The notes below the pieces were generated by a model. That model made no database searches. It saw only the letters and a list, made by a program, of their open reading frames with translations, and was not told where the DNA came from. A program made the translations under genes and the position numbers. Of a stretch of DNA of 64,000 nt, positions 26,701 through 51,500 are shown one piece after another. This stretch comes from Streptomyces sp. S4.7 (lineage in GTDB: Bacteria; Actinomycetota; Actinomycetes; Streptomycetales; Streptomycetaceae), in the NCBI RefSeq assembly GCF_010384365.1, contig NZ_CP048397.1, positions 7,569,683-7,633,682 on the forward strand. The letters run 5' to 3'. The number at the start of each line of letters is the position of its first letter. Position 1 is the first letter of the stretch.

Positions 26701-29700
26701 CCCCTCCGCGGTCCTGACCGTCGACGGCTTCGTGCTCAACGCCAACGGCAAGGTGGACCAGAAGGCCCTGCGCGCCCCCGAGTCGGCGGCCCGGCCGCGT
26801 TCCCGCCCCGCGCGCACCCCGCGCGAGGAGATCATGTGCGGGACGTTCGCCGAGGTGCTGGGCGTGCCGGAAGTCGGCCTGGAGGACGGCTTCTTCGCAC
26901 TCGGCGGCCACTCCCTGCTCGCCACGCGCCTGGTGTCGCGGCTGCGTACCGCGCTGGGCAGCGAGGTCGCCATCCGCGACGTCTTCGACCACCCCACGGT
27001 CGCCGGGCTCAGCGAGGCCCTCACCTCCCGCGCCGCCGTGCGCCCGCCGCTCGTCGCGGCCGTGCCCCGCCCGCCGGTGCTGCCGATGTCGTACGCGCAG
27101 CAGCGGATGTGGTTCTCCCACCACCTGGAGGGGCCGAGCGCGACGTACAACATCCCGTACGTGCTGCGGCTGACCGGCCCGCTGGACCTCGGTGCGCTGC
27201 GGGCGGCGCTGCGGGACGTCGTCACCCGGCACGAGAGCCTGCGCACGGTGTACGCCGACAGCCCCGGCGGCCCCTGCCAGCGGGTGCTCGACCCGGCGCT
27301 GCTGCCGGAGACCGAGCCCGAGCGGTGCGCGCCCGCGGAGCTCGACGACCGGCTGCGGGAACTCGCCCGGTACGCCTTCGGCCTCGCCGAAGAACTCCCG
27401 TTCCGCGTAACGCTGTTGGAGACGGAACGCGGCACCGGCTGGGTGCTGGTGCTCGTCGTGCACCACATCGCCGCCGACGGCTGGTCGCTGGCCCCGCTGA
27501 CCCGCGACCTCTCCGCCGCGTACGCAGCCCGGTGCGCGGGCGAGGATCCCGAGTGGAAGCCGCTGCCGGTGGGTTACGCCGACTACGCGCTCTGGCAGCG
27601 CGAGGTGCTCGGCGCGGAGGACGACCCCGACAGCCTGCTGAGTCGTCAGTCCGTCTACTGGAAGCGGCAGCTCGCGGAGCTGCCGGAGGTCCTCGATCTG
27701 CCCACTGACCGGCCGCGTCCGGCCGTCGCCTCCCACCGCGGGGCCGTCACCACCTTCACCGTCGACGCCGAACTCCACGCCGCCGTCACGGAGCTGGCGC
27801 GCAGCAGCGGAGCGACGGTGTTCATGGTCGTGCACGCCGTACTCGCCGCGCTTCTGACCCGGCTCGGCGCCGGCACCGACATCCCCCTCGGCACCCCCGT
27901 GGCCGGTCGCGACGACGACGCCACCCACGAGCTGGTGGGCTGCTTCGTCAACACGCTGGTCCTGCGCACCGACACCTCGGGCAATCCCACCTTCTCCGAG
28001 CTCCTGGACCGGGTGCGCGGCACCGACCTGGACGCCTACGGCCACCAGGACGTGCCCTTCGAGCGAGTCGTCGAACTGGCCAGGCCCGAGCGTTCCCAGG
28101 CCCACCACCCGCTTTTCCAGACGGCACTGACGGTGCGCCAGTCGGAGGAGAAGACGGAGAGGTTCGGCGGGCTGGGCCTCGAGAGCTTCGAAGTCGACAC
28201 CCGGCAGGCGAAGTTCGACCTGCTGCTCAGCCTGGAGGAGCTCGGCGACGCGGGCGGCGCGGTCGGCATGGCGGGGGTGCTCCAGTACGCCACCGACCTC
28301 TTCGACGAGGCCACCGCCGTGTTGATCGCCGACGCCCTGCGCCGGGTGCTCGCCCAGGTCGCCGCCGCGCCCGGCACCCGGCTGGGAGAGTTGCGACTCC
28401 CGTCCTCCTCCGCGCAGTTGAACGCCGGCGGCACCGACGGGGCCGACGGCCCCGTCGCGCAGGTGGAGCCGCTTACCTTCCCCGAGCTGTTCGCCCGGCA
28501 GGTCGCCGCCGCTCCCGACGCCCCCGCGGTGAGCGGTGAGGACCGCGAGCTCGGCTACGCCGCACTCGACGCCGCCGCCAACCGCGTGGCCCACCACCTC
28601 ATCGCCCGCGGTATCGGCACCGAGGATCTGGTGGCAATCGCGCTGCCCCGCTCCGCCGAACTCGTCGTCGCCGTCCTCGCCGTGCACAAGGCGGGCGCCG
28701 CCTACCTGCCCCTGGACCCGGACTACCCCGCCGCCCGCATCGCCCACATGCTGCGGGACGCCGCCCCCGCGCTCCTGCTGACCACCGCGGGGCTGACCGA
28801 GGGCGCGCACTGGGACGGCGTACCGGCCGCCCTCTTCGAGGAACTGCCCGCCGGGCCGGACAGCGGCGCACCCGCCCTCGCGCCCACCGACGCCGACCGG
28901 ATCAGGCCGCTGCACCCCGACCACCCGGCGTACGTGATCTACACCTCCGGATCGACGGGGCTGCCCAAGGGCGTCACCGTCACCCACCGCGGGCTCGCCG
29001 CCCTCGCCCGCACCCACCGGGAGCACCTCGGCGCGGGACCGGGCAGCAGCGTGCTCCAGTTCGCCTCGCTGAGCTTCGACGCCGCCGCGTGGGAGATCTG
29101 CATGGCCCTGCTGTCCGGCGGACGGCTCGTCGTCGCCCCCGCCGAACGCCTCGTGCCCGGAGATCCGCTGGCGGCGCTGCTCGCCGAACGCGGCGTCACC
29201 CACGCCACCGTGCCGCCGTCCGCCCTGCCCGTGCTCGCCGACGGCGCGCTGCCCGACGGCATGGTGCTCGTGGTCGCCGGTGAGGCGGTCGGGCCCGACC
29301 AGGTCGCCCGCTTCGCCCCCGGCCGCCGCATGGTGAACGCGTACGGCCCGACCGAGACGACGGTCTGCGCGATGATCAGCGCACCGCTGCGCCCCGGCGA
29401 GCCCGTACCGCTCGGCCGGCCGGTCACCGACGCCCGCGTCCGGGTGCTGGACGAGTTCCTGCACCCGGTCCCGCCGGGAGTGGCCGGAGAGCTGTACGTC
29501 TCCGGGGCCGGTCTCGCCCGCGGCTACCGGGGGCGTGCCGCCCTCACCGCGGCGCGGTTCGTCGCCTGCCCCTTCGGGGAGCCGGGCGAGCGGATGTACC
29601 GCACGGGCGACCTGGTCAGATACACCCGGGAGGGCGCGCTGCTGTTCGTGGGCCGCGCCGACGACCAGGTCAAGCTGCGCGGCTTCCGCGTCGAGCTCGG

Positions 29701-32700
29701 CGAGATCGAGTCCGTCGCCGCCGACCACCCCGCCGTGGAGCAGGCCGTCGCCGTGGTCCGCGAGGACCGGCCCGGCGACCGCCGCCTGGTGCTGTACACC
29801 GTGACCACCTGCGACGAGGCCGACCTCGCCGACCTCCGCGCGCACCTCGGCGAGCGGCTGCCCGCCCACATGGCGCCCGCCGCCGTGGTGCCGCTGTCCG
29901 CCGTGCCGCTGACGCCGAACGGCAAGGTCGACCGCAAGGCGCTGCCCGCACCCGACTGGGAGTCCGGCACGGGCTCCTCGCGCCGCCCCCGCGACGCCCG
30001 CGAGGAGCTGCTCTGCTCCCTGTACGCGGAGGTCCTCGGCCTGGACGAGGTCGGGATCGACGACGGCTTCTTCACCCGCGGCGGCGACAGCATCATGAGC
30101 ATGCGGCTGGTCTCCCTCGCCCGCCGCGCGGGTGCGTCCCTGTCGGTGCGCGACGTCTTCGAGCACCCGACCGTTGCCCGCCTCGCCTCGGTGGCCGACT
30201 GGTCGGGCCGCGGCACGGACGAGGCTGCGGACGACGACGGCACCGGCCGCTTCCCGGCGCTGCCGATCGTGTCCTGGCTGCTCGAACGTGGCGGCGACTG
30301 GCGGGAGTTCAACCAGTCTCAGGCCGTGCGCACCCCCGCCGGGCTCGATGAGGCGACTCTGCGCACCGCGCTCCAGTCCCTCCTCGACCGGCACGACCTC
30401 CTGCGTTCCCGGCTCGTCTACGCCGAGGCGCTGGACGCGATCCCCGAGCTGGACGTACGACTCGCCGGTGCCGTGCTGGCCGACTCCTGCCTGGACCGCG
30501 TCGAGGTGCCCGTCGGCACCGGGGACGCGGAGTGGCCGCGGCTGCTGTCCGAGCACGCCGACCGCGCCCGGCGCCGACTCGACCCGGCCGAGGGCGACAC
30601 GCTTCGCTGCGTGTGGCTCGACGCGGGCCCGGACGCGCCCGGCGCGCTGGTCCTCGTCGCCCACCACCTGGTCGTCGACGGAGTGTCGTGGCAGGTACTG
30701 CTGCCCGACCTCGCCGAGGCCGTACGCGGCAACGCGTACGGCGGGACGCCCCCCGCACCCGTCGGGACGTCCGTACGCCGCTGGTCGCAGGAGATCGCCC
30801 GGCAGGCCACGACCGACGAGCGGGCCGCCGAACTCCCCTGGTGGGAAGCAGTGCTGGCGCCTCCGAGACCGGTCGCCGACGGGGCGCTCGACAGCGCCGT
30901 CGACACCTACGGCACCGCGGGCGTGCACACCGTCACACTGCCCGAGGACGTCTCGCGGACCCTGCTCGACCGGGTGCCGGGACTGCTCCGGGCCAACGCC
31001 GAGGACGTCCTGCTCGCCGGACTCGCCCTCGCACTGGACCGCTGGGCACCGCACGACGGCGGCGACGGCTGGGTCGTCGACCTGGAGGGCCACGGGCGGC
31101 ACGAGGAACTGCTGCCCGGCGCCGACCTGTCGCGGACCGTCGGCTGGCTCACCACGCTCCATCCCGTACGCCTCGCGGCCGGGAACCAGCCGTGGCGGGA
31201 GTCCGGTCCGGGAGAGGCCGCCGTGGGCGCCGCGCTCAAGCGCGTCAAGGAGCAGCTGCGCGCCACTCCGGGCAACGGCGCGGGCTTCGGCCTGCTCCGC
31301 CACCTGAACCCCGAAACCGCAGAAGCCCTGCGCCGGCTCGACGCCCCCCAGCTGGCGTTCAACTACCTCGGCAGGTCCGCCGTCGTGCCCGGCGCGGCCA
31401 CCGACTGGCAGCCGGTCGCCGCCGGTGTGGCCGGACCCGGACCGCACACTCCGCTCAGCCACGTCGTCGCCGTCAACGCCGGTGCCGAGGACGGCGGCGA
31501 CGGGCCGCGCCTGCGCGCCCACTTCAGCTGGGCACCCCGGCTGATCACGCGGCAGCGCGTGGAGGAACTCGCCGGGCTGTGGGCGCGTGCGCTGGCGGCG
31601 ATCGCCGCGTACGCCGACGCACCGCACTCCGGCGGGCTCACCCCGAGCGACCTGGCCGACCCGACCCTCGACCAGACCGAGATCGAGCGACTCGAGGCGG
31701 CCCACCCCGGTTTGGAGGACGTGCTCCCGCTGTCCCCGCTCCAGCGCGGCATGCTCTTCCACCACCTCTACGACGACACCGGCACCGACGTCTACACCGC
31801 GCAGCTCGCCTTCGACCTCGACGGCGACGTGGACCGCGACCGGCTGAACGCCGCCGCGGGCGCCCTGCTGCGGCGCCACCCCAACCTGCGGGCCGGCCTC
31901 GTGCAGCGGGACTCGGGGGAGTGGTGCCAGGCGGTGACCCGCACCGTGCGGGTTCCGTGGCGCGACGAGGACGTCTCCGGCGCCGCGGACCCGCAGGCCG
32001 CCGCCGAGGAGCTGACGACCGCCGCCCGCTGGGAGCCGTTCCCGCTGGACGCGCCGCCGCTGGCACGGTTCACCCTGATCCGGCTCGGGCCCGGCAGGTT
32101 CCGCTTCCTGATGGCCAACCACCACATCCTGTGGGACGGCTGGTCCGCACCCGTCCTGCTGCGCGAGCTGCTGACCCTGTACCGCGACGGCGCCGACGAA
32201 CGAGCCCTGCCGCCCGTGCCCCCGTACCGCGACCGGCTCGCCTGGCTTGCGGCCCGCGACCGGGACGCGGCCGAACGAGCCTGGCGGGAGGCCCTTGACG
32301 GGCTGCCCGAGCCCACGCTCCTGGCCGCCGACCGGGCCCGCGCCACCACCGTGCCCGAGCAGCGGCACACCACCATCGACCGGGAGACCACCGCGGCGCT
32401 CGGCGCGTACGCCCGCGAGTGGGGCGTCACGGTGAACACCGTGGTGCAGGCGGCCTGGGCGCTGGTGCTGTCCTGGACGACCGGCCGCGGCGACATCGTC
32501 TTCGGCGCCACCGTCTCCGGGCGCCCCGCCGACCTGCCGGGCGCGGAGTCGATGGTGGGGCTGTTCATCAACACCGTGCCCGTGCGGGTGTCCCTGCGCC
32601 CCGCCGAATCCCTCCGCGGACTCGTGGAGCGGATCCAGCGCGAGCAGTCCGCGCTGCTGGAGCACCAGCACGTGGGCCTCGCCGACATCCAACGATGGGC

Positions 32701-35700
32701 GGGTCAGGGCGAGTTGTTCGACACCGCGCTGGTCTTCGAGAACTACCCCGTCGCACCTGACACCCTCTCCACCGACGGCAGCGGGTTCCGGATCACCGCC
32801 GTGCACGGCCGCGGCGCCACGCATTACTCGCTCGGCCTCGTCGTCGCCCCCGGCGACGAACTCGCGCTGCGCCTGGACTCCCAGCCCGACGTCGTCGACG
32901 CCGCACAGGCAGAGGCGACGCTGCGCCGGCTGACCACCGTGCTCCGCGGCCTCGCCACCGCCCCCGACCAGGCTTCCGGAACGCTGGACCTGCTGGACCG
33001 TGACGAGCGGCACCGCATCGTCGAGGAGTGGAACAGCGGCACCGGGCACGACCGGCCCGGCACCGTCCGCGACTGGGTCCACGCGCAGATCCGGCGCACC
33101 CCGCAGGCGCTCGCCACCGTCAGCGGCGGCGACGCCCTGACGTACGCGCAGCTCGGCGAGCGCGCCGACCGCCTCGCCCGCGTCCTGCGCGACCGCGGGG
33201 CCGGACCGGAGTCGTTCGTCGCCGTACTGCTGCCGCGCGGCGTCGACTTCGTGGCCGCGGTGCTCGCCGTGTGGAAGACGGGCGCCGCCTATCTGCCGAT
33301 CGACCCCGACTATCCGGCCGAGCGCATCGGCTACGTCCTCGACGACGCGAAGCCCGTGCTGGTACTGACCACCACGGACCTTCAGGAGAAGGCGCCGGGC
33401 GCCGCACCCTGCCTCGTGGTGGACACCCCGGAGTTCGCCGCCGAGGCCGACCGCCACGCGCCCGAACCGGTGGAGGTGCCGCAGCCGGACACCGCCGCGG
33501 CGTATGTCATCTATACCTCCGGCTCCACGGGACGCCCCAAGGGCGTCGTGCTCGCGCACACCAACGTGGCCGCTTACGTGGGCTATTCGTCCCGGGAGTA
33601 CCCCGACATGCGCGGGGTCGTCCTCGTCGGTTCCTCGGTGGCCTTCGACGCGACGGTCACCGGACTGTTCACGCCGTTGGTCGTCGGCGGCTGCGTGTGG
33701 CTCGGCCGGTGGGACCCCAACGAGCCCGTCCCCGCCGCCGTCACGGAGGCCGGCGGAATCTCCGCCACCAAGATCACCCCCAGCCATCTGGCCGTGCTGT
33801 CGCTGCTGCCCGAGGAGATGTCGCCCTCCGGCACCCTCGTGATCGGCGGCGAGGCTCTCCAGGGCCCGGCGCTCGCGCGCTGGCGCGCCCAGCACCCCGG
33901 TGTACGGGTCGTCAACGCCTACGGTCCGACCGAAGCGACCGTCAACTGCTCGGAGTTCACCCTCCGGCCGGGCGACCCCACGCCCACGGGGCCCGTACCG
34001 ATCGGCCGCCCCTACCCGCACGCCCGGCTGTACGTCCTCGACGGCGGCCTGCGCCCCGTACCGCCGGGAGTCGCCGGTGAGCTCTACATCGCCGACGCAC
34101 TGGTCGCGCGCGGCTACTGGGGCCGGGAGGGCCTGACCGCCGAGCGCTTCGTCGCCGACCCGTTCGGCGCGCCCGGCTGCCGGATGTACCGCTCCGGTGA
34201 CCTGGTGCGCTGGACCGACGACGGCAACCTGGTGTTCGCGGGCCGCGTCGACGACCAGGTGAAGGTGCGCGGCCACCGGATCGAGCTCGGCGAGATCGAG
34301 TCCGTGCTCGCCGAACACCCCTCGGTGCGGCGGGCGGTGGTGATGGCGCGCGAGGACCGCCCCGGCAACCGCCGGCTCGTCGCGTACGTCGCCTACACCG
34401 GCGCACCGGACCCGGCGGTGGCCGACCACCTGGGCGAGCGGCTGCCGGACCACATGGTCCCCGCCGCCTGGGTCACCCTCGACACGCTGCCGCTCAACAG
34501 CAGCGGCAAGGTGGACCGCTCGAAGCTGCCCGCGCCCGAGTACGAGCGCACCGACGCGGGCCGCGCGGCGGACGGCCCGCGCGAGGAGGCACTGTGCGCG
34601 CTCCTCGCCGAGGTGCTCGGCGTCGCCGAGGTCGGCGTGGACGACTCGTTCTTCTCGCTCGGCGGCGACAGCATCGTCGCCATCCAGGTCGTCGGCCGCG
34701 CGCGGCGCATCGGCGCGGACTTCTCCGTCCGCGACCTCTTCCAGCACCCCACGGTCGCCGAGCTCGCGGAGGTCGCGGAGTGGCCGGACGCCGACGGCGG
34801 ACGGGCGGCAGCCGACGACGGCACCGGCGTCTTCCCGCAGCTGCCTGCCGCTCGTGCCCTCTTGGAGCGCGGCGGCAACTGGGCCGCGTACAGCCACATC
34901 CAGGTCCTGCGGGCACCGGCGGCACTGGGGTGGACGGACCTGGTCACCGCCGTCCGGGCCGTACTGGACTGCCACGACGTGCTGCGCGCCCGTACCCGGC
35001 GAGACCCCACGCTGGGCGAGGTCCTGGACGTCGCCCCGGCGGGCTCGGTCGACGCCGGGTCGGTGCTGACCCGCGTCGACGTCGAGGGCCGCGGCGCGGA
35101 GGCGGTACGGGAGGAGCGCACGGCACGCGCCCTCGCCGCACGCGAGCTGCTCGACCCGGCCGAGGGCCGCATGTTCGCCATGGTCTGGCTCGACGCGGGC
35201 CCCTTCGCCCCCGGCGAACTCGTCGTCGTCGCCCACCACATGGTCGTCGACGGCATCTCCTGGCGCGCCCTGCTGCCCGATCTGGCGCAGGCGGTCGATG
35301 GCGCCCGCAGAGGCGGTGCCCCCGCCGCGACACTGCCCCCGGTGGGCACGTCGCTGCGCACTTGGTCGCAGGAGCTGGCCCGGCAGGCCACCACCGACCG
35401 CAGGACCGGGGAGCTGCCACGGTGGGAGTCCGTGCTCGCCGCCGGGCGGCCGGTCGCCGACGGAGAGCTGGACCCCGCGCGGGACCTGCACAGCACCATG
35501 GGGCTGCTGACCGAGTCCCTGACGCCCGAGGTCACCGAGACCGTCCTCGTAAGGGCGGCCGAACTGTTCCACGCGGGCGCCGAGGACGTCCTGCTGGCCG
35601 CCTTTGCCGCCGCGCTCTCGCACTGGCGGAGCCCGCTGGACGGTACGGGCTGCGTGGTGGACCTGGAGGGCCACGGCCGGCACGACGACTGGCTGCCCGG

Positions 35701-36300
35701 CGCCGAACTATCCCGCACCATGGGATGGTTCACGACCCTCTACCCGGTGGCCCTGGAGCCGGGCCGCGTCAGCTGGCCGGACTTCACCTCCGGCGGACCC
35801 GTCGTGGGGGACGTCATCAAACGCGTCAAGGAGCAGCTCCGCGAGGTACCCGACCGCGGTGTGGGCTACGGCCTGCTGCGCCACCTCAATCCCGGTACCG
35901 CCGAGGCCCTGCGCGCTCACCCCGCGCCGCAGGTGGGCTTCAACTACCTGGGCCGGCTGCGCACCGCCGATCCCGGGCACGTACTAAACTGGCAGCCGCT
36001 GCCCGGCACCCTCCCCGAAGGGGAACCGGACACCCCGATGAGCCACGTGGTGGAGCTCAACGCGGTCGCCGAGGAGACCGGGGGCAGCCTCCGGCTCCGC
36101 ATGAACTTCAGCTGGGCACCCCGGCTGCTGACCCGCGAGGACGTCGCCGCCCTCGCCCGGCTGTGCACCGACGCGCTCAACGGCGTCGCCGCGCACACCG
36201 AAGACCCCGGAGCCGGCGGACTCACGCCCTCCGACCTCTCTTTGGCCGGCCTGAGCCAGCACGAGATCGAACTTCTTGACGCCGACTGGGGAGGCTCCGC

Positions 36301-36304
<4 letters not shown>
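20711..36304 (+). CDS. NRPS 1: starter module plus three modules (Asn, Ile, D-Phe, D-Asp)
   Basis: This 5,197-residue synthetase reads C(starter)-A-T-C-A-T-C-A-T-E-C-A-T-E. Active-site landmarks are: starter C HHITLDG 139-145; T1 Ser995; C2 His1189; T2 Ser2068; C3 His2251; T3 Ser3127; E3 His3318; C4 (D-donor type, HHILWDG) His3804; T4 Ser4654; E4 His4842. A-domain codes read by eye: A1 DLTKVGEVGK (Asn), A2 DAYFWGVTFK (Ile-like), A3 DAWTVAAVCK (Phe), A4 DATKVGAVNK (Asp). The starter C domain should join the acyl chain to Asn1. The order of C types matches the epimerases, so residues 3 and 4 are D. The A1 A3-motif reads GRPKP instead of GRPKG. The E3-C4 linker resembles two docking ends fused together. 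ATG at 20711 follows GGGAG by 6 nt. The stop overlaps NRPS 2. Confidence 0.93.
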
Positions 36305-48593
<12,289 letters not shown>

Positions 48594-48597
<4 letters not shown>

Positions 48598-51500
48598 CCA
48601 AGCCGGCCCGGAACATCGAGGACGTCCTGCCGCTGTCCCCGCTCCAGGAGGGCATGCTCTTCCACAGCGTCTACGACGACGCGGGCCCGGACGTCTACAC
48701 GGCGCAGCTGCGCTTCGACCTCGAGGGTGACGTCGACCGCGACCGCCTGCACGCGGCCGCCGCGGCGCTGCTGCGCCGCCACGCGAACCTGCGCGCCGCC
48801 TTCGTCCAGCGCAAGTCCGGCGAATGGTCGCAGGTGATCGCCGCCACCGTACGGGTGCCGTGGCGCGACGAGGACGTCAGCGGCGCCGACGACACCGCGG
48901 AAGCCGCCGCCGAACTGGCCGAGGCCGCCCGCTGGGAGCGCTTCGACCTGCGCAGACCGCCGCTGCTGCGCTTCCTGCTCATCCGCCTGGGTGGCGGCCG
49001 CTACCGGCTTGTCCTGACCAACCACCACATCCTGTGGGACGGCTGGTCCCTGCCCATCCTGCTGCGCGAACTCCTCGTCCTCTACCGACAGAACGGCAGC
49101 GACCGCGGCCTGCCCCGCGTGCGCCCGTTCAAGGAGTTCCTGCGCTGGCTCTCCGCACGCGACCGCGAGGAGTCCACACGGCTGTGGCGCGAGGCGATGG
49201 CGGGCTTCGAGGAGCCCACCCTGCTCGCGCCCGACCGCGACCGCGCGACGCACGTCCCCGAGCAGCTCTCGACGGCCGTCGACGCCGCGACCACCCGCGC
49301 ACTCGCCCAGTGCGCCCGCGACTGGGGCGTCACCCTCAACACGGTGACCCAGGCCGCCTGGGCGCTCGTCCTGTCGAGCATGATCGGCCGCACCGACGTG
49401 GCCTTCGGCAGCACCGTCTCGGGTCGGCCCGCGGACCTGCCCGGCGTCGAGACCATGATCGGTCTGTTCATCAACACGGTGCCCACGCGCGTCGTGCTCG
49501 ACCAGCGTGAAACCCTGCGCGAGTTGGTGACCCGAGTCCAGGATGAGCAGTCCCGCCTCGTCGAGCACCAGCACATCGGACTCGCGGACGTTCAGCGCTG
49601 GTCCGGTCACGGAGACCTCTTCGACACGGCACTGGTGTTCGAGAACTACCCGGTCGACAGCAGCGGTGTCGCCGAGGACGCGGCCGACGAGGGCTTCCGC
49701 GTCGTCGACGCCGACGCCTCGGACGCCACGCACTACCCGATGAGTCTCATCGTCGCCCCCCGCGACGAACTGGGCCTCCGGCTCGGCTACCAGCCCGACG
49801 TCGTCTCGGCTGCCGACGCGCGCGCGACACTGGACCGCCTCGTGCGGGTGCTCCGGCAGATCAGCGCGACCCCCGACCGCCCCGTCTCGGCCGTGGAACT
49901 GCTGTCGGCCGAGGAGTTCGAGCGGGTGGTGCGGGTGTGGAATGAGACGGATGTGGTTGTTCCGTCGGGTTCGTTGGTGGAGTGGTTCGAGGCTCGGGTG
50001 GGTGAGCGGGCGGGTGCGCTCGCGGTGGTGTGTGGTGGGGAGCGGGTTGCGTACGGGGAGTTGAACGGGCGGGTCAATCGCCTTGCGCGGTTGCTGGTGG
50101 GCCGTGGTGTGGGTGTGGGTTCTGTGGTGGGGGTGGTGTTGCCGCGTTCGGTGGATCTGGTGGCGACGTTGTTGGCGGTGTGGAAGGTCGGGGGTGTGTA
50201 TGTGCCGTTGGATCCGGAGTTTCCGGAGGAGCGGTTGGCGTATGTGGTGGGGGACGCCGACCCGTTGGTGACGGTCACGGTGGAGGCTCTGGTGCCGCGT
50301 CTGCCGGGGCATGCGTGTTGTGTGGTGCTGGATGATGTTGGTGTGGTGGGGGAGTTGGCGGGTTGCGGGTCGTCGGATGTGGGGGTTTCGGTTTCGTCTG
50401 AGGCTGCGGCGTATGTGTTGTATACGTCGGGGTCGACGGGGCGTCCGAAGGGTGTGGTGGTGTCTCGGGGTGCTTTTGAGAATTTTGTGGTGGGGATGGA
50501 TGCGGTGGTTGGGGTTGGTGTGGGGGATGTGCTGTTGGCGGTGACGACGGTGGGGTTCGATATTGCGGGGTTGGAGTTGTTGGTGCCGTTGGTGCGTGGT
50601 GGTGTGGTTGTGGTGGCGGGTGATGGTGTTGGTCGTGATGTGGAGTTGGTGCGTGGCCTGTTGGAGCGGGAGGGTGTGTCGGTGGTGCAGGCGACGCCGT
50701 CGTGGTGGCGTGGTGTGTTGGACGGTGTGGGGCAGTCGGGTGTGTTGTCGGGTGTGCGGGCGTTGGTGGGTGGTGAGGCGTTGCCGGCGGAGGTGGCGTC
50801 GGGTCTGGTGGGGGTGTGTGCTTCGGCGGTGAATGTGTATGGGCCGACGGAGACGACGGTGTGGTCGACGTCGTTCGGTCTGTCGGATGCGGTGGTTGGT
50901 GGTGGTGTGCTGCCGATTGGTGGGCCGGTTGCCAATACGCGGGTGTATGTGCTGGATGCGGGGTTGCGTCCGGTTCTTCCGGGTGTGGTGGGTGATTTGT
51001 ATGTCGCCGGTCGGGGTGTGGCTCTGGGGTATTGGGGTCGTGCGGGTTTGACGGGTGAGTGTTTCGTCGCGGACCCGTTCGGCCCCTCGGGGGCCCGTAT
51101 GTACCGCACGGGTGACGTCGTTCGTTGGAAGGGGGACGGCGATCTGGTGTTCGTCGGTCGGGCGGATGATCAGGTCAAGTTGCGTGGTTTCCGTATTGAG
51201 TTGGGTGAGGTCGAGGCCGTTGCGGTGGAGCTTCCGTCCGTTGCGCAGGCTGTCGCGATGGTGCGGGAGGACCGCCCGGGGGATCGGCGCCTGGTCCTCT
51301 ATGTGAAGTCTGCGGACGACCGGAGTCCGGCCGAGGTACGTCGTCATCTCCAGTCGAAACTGCCGGAGTACATGGTGCCGTCGGTGGTGGTGGAGCTGGA
51401 TTCGGTGCCGTTGACGCCGAACGGGAAGGTGGATCGCAAGGCGCTTCCGGTTCCGGACTGGGAGGGTGTGTCCGGCGGTTCGCGGGTTGCGGGTGATCCG

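Noticed and set aside
20429..35683. Open frame of about 5,000 codons on the minus strand opposite NRPS 1
   Set aside because: It is a shadow of the real gene: GC-rich third positions remove stop codons from the opposite strand. The translation is repetitive and has no domains.
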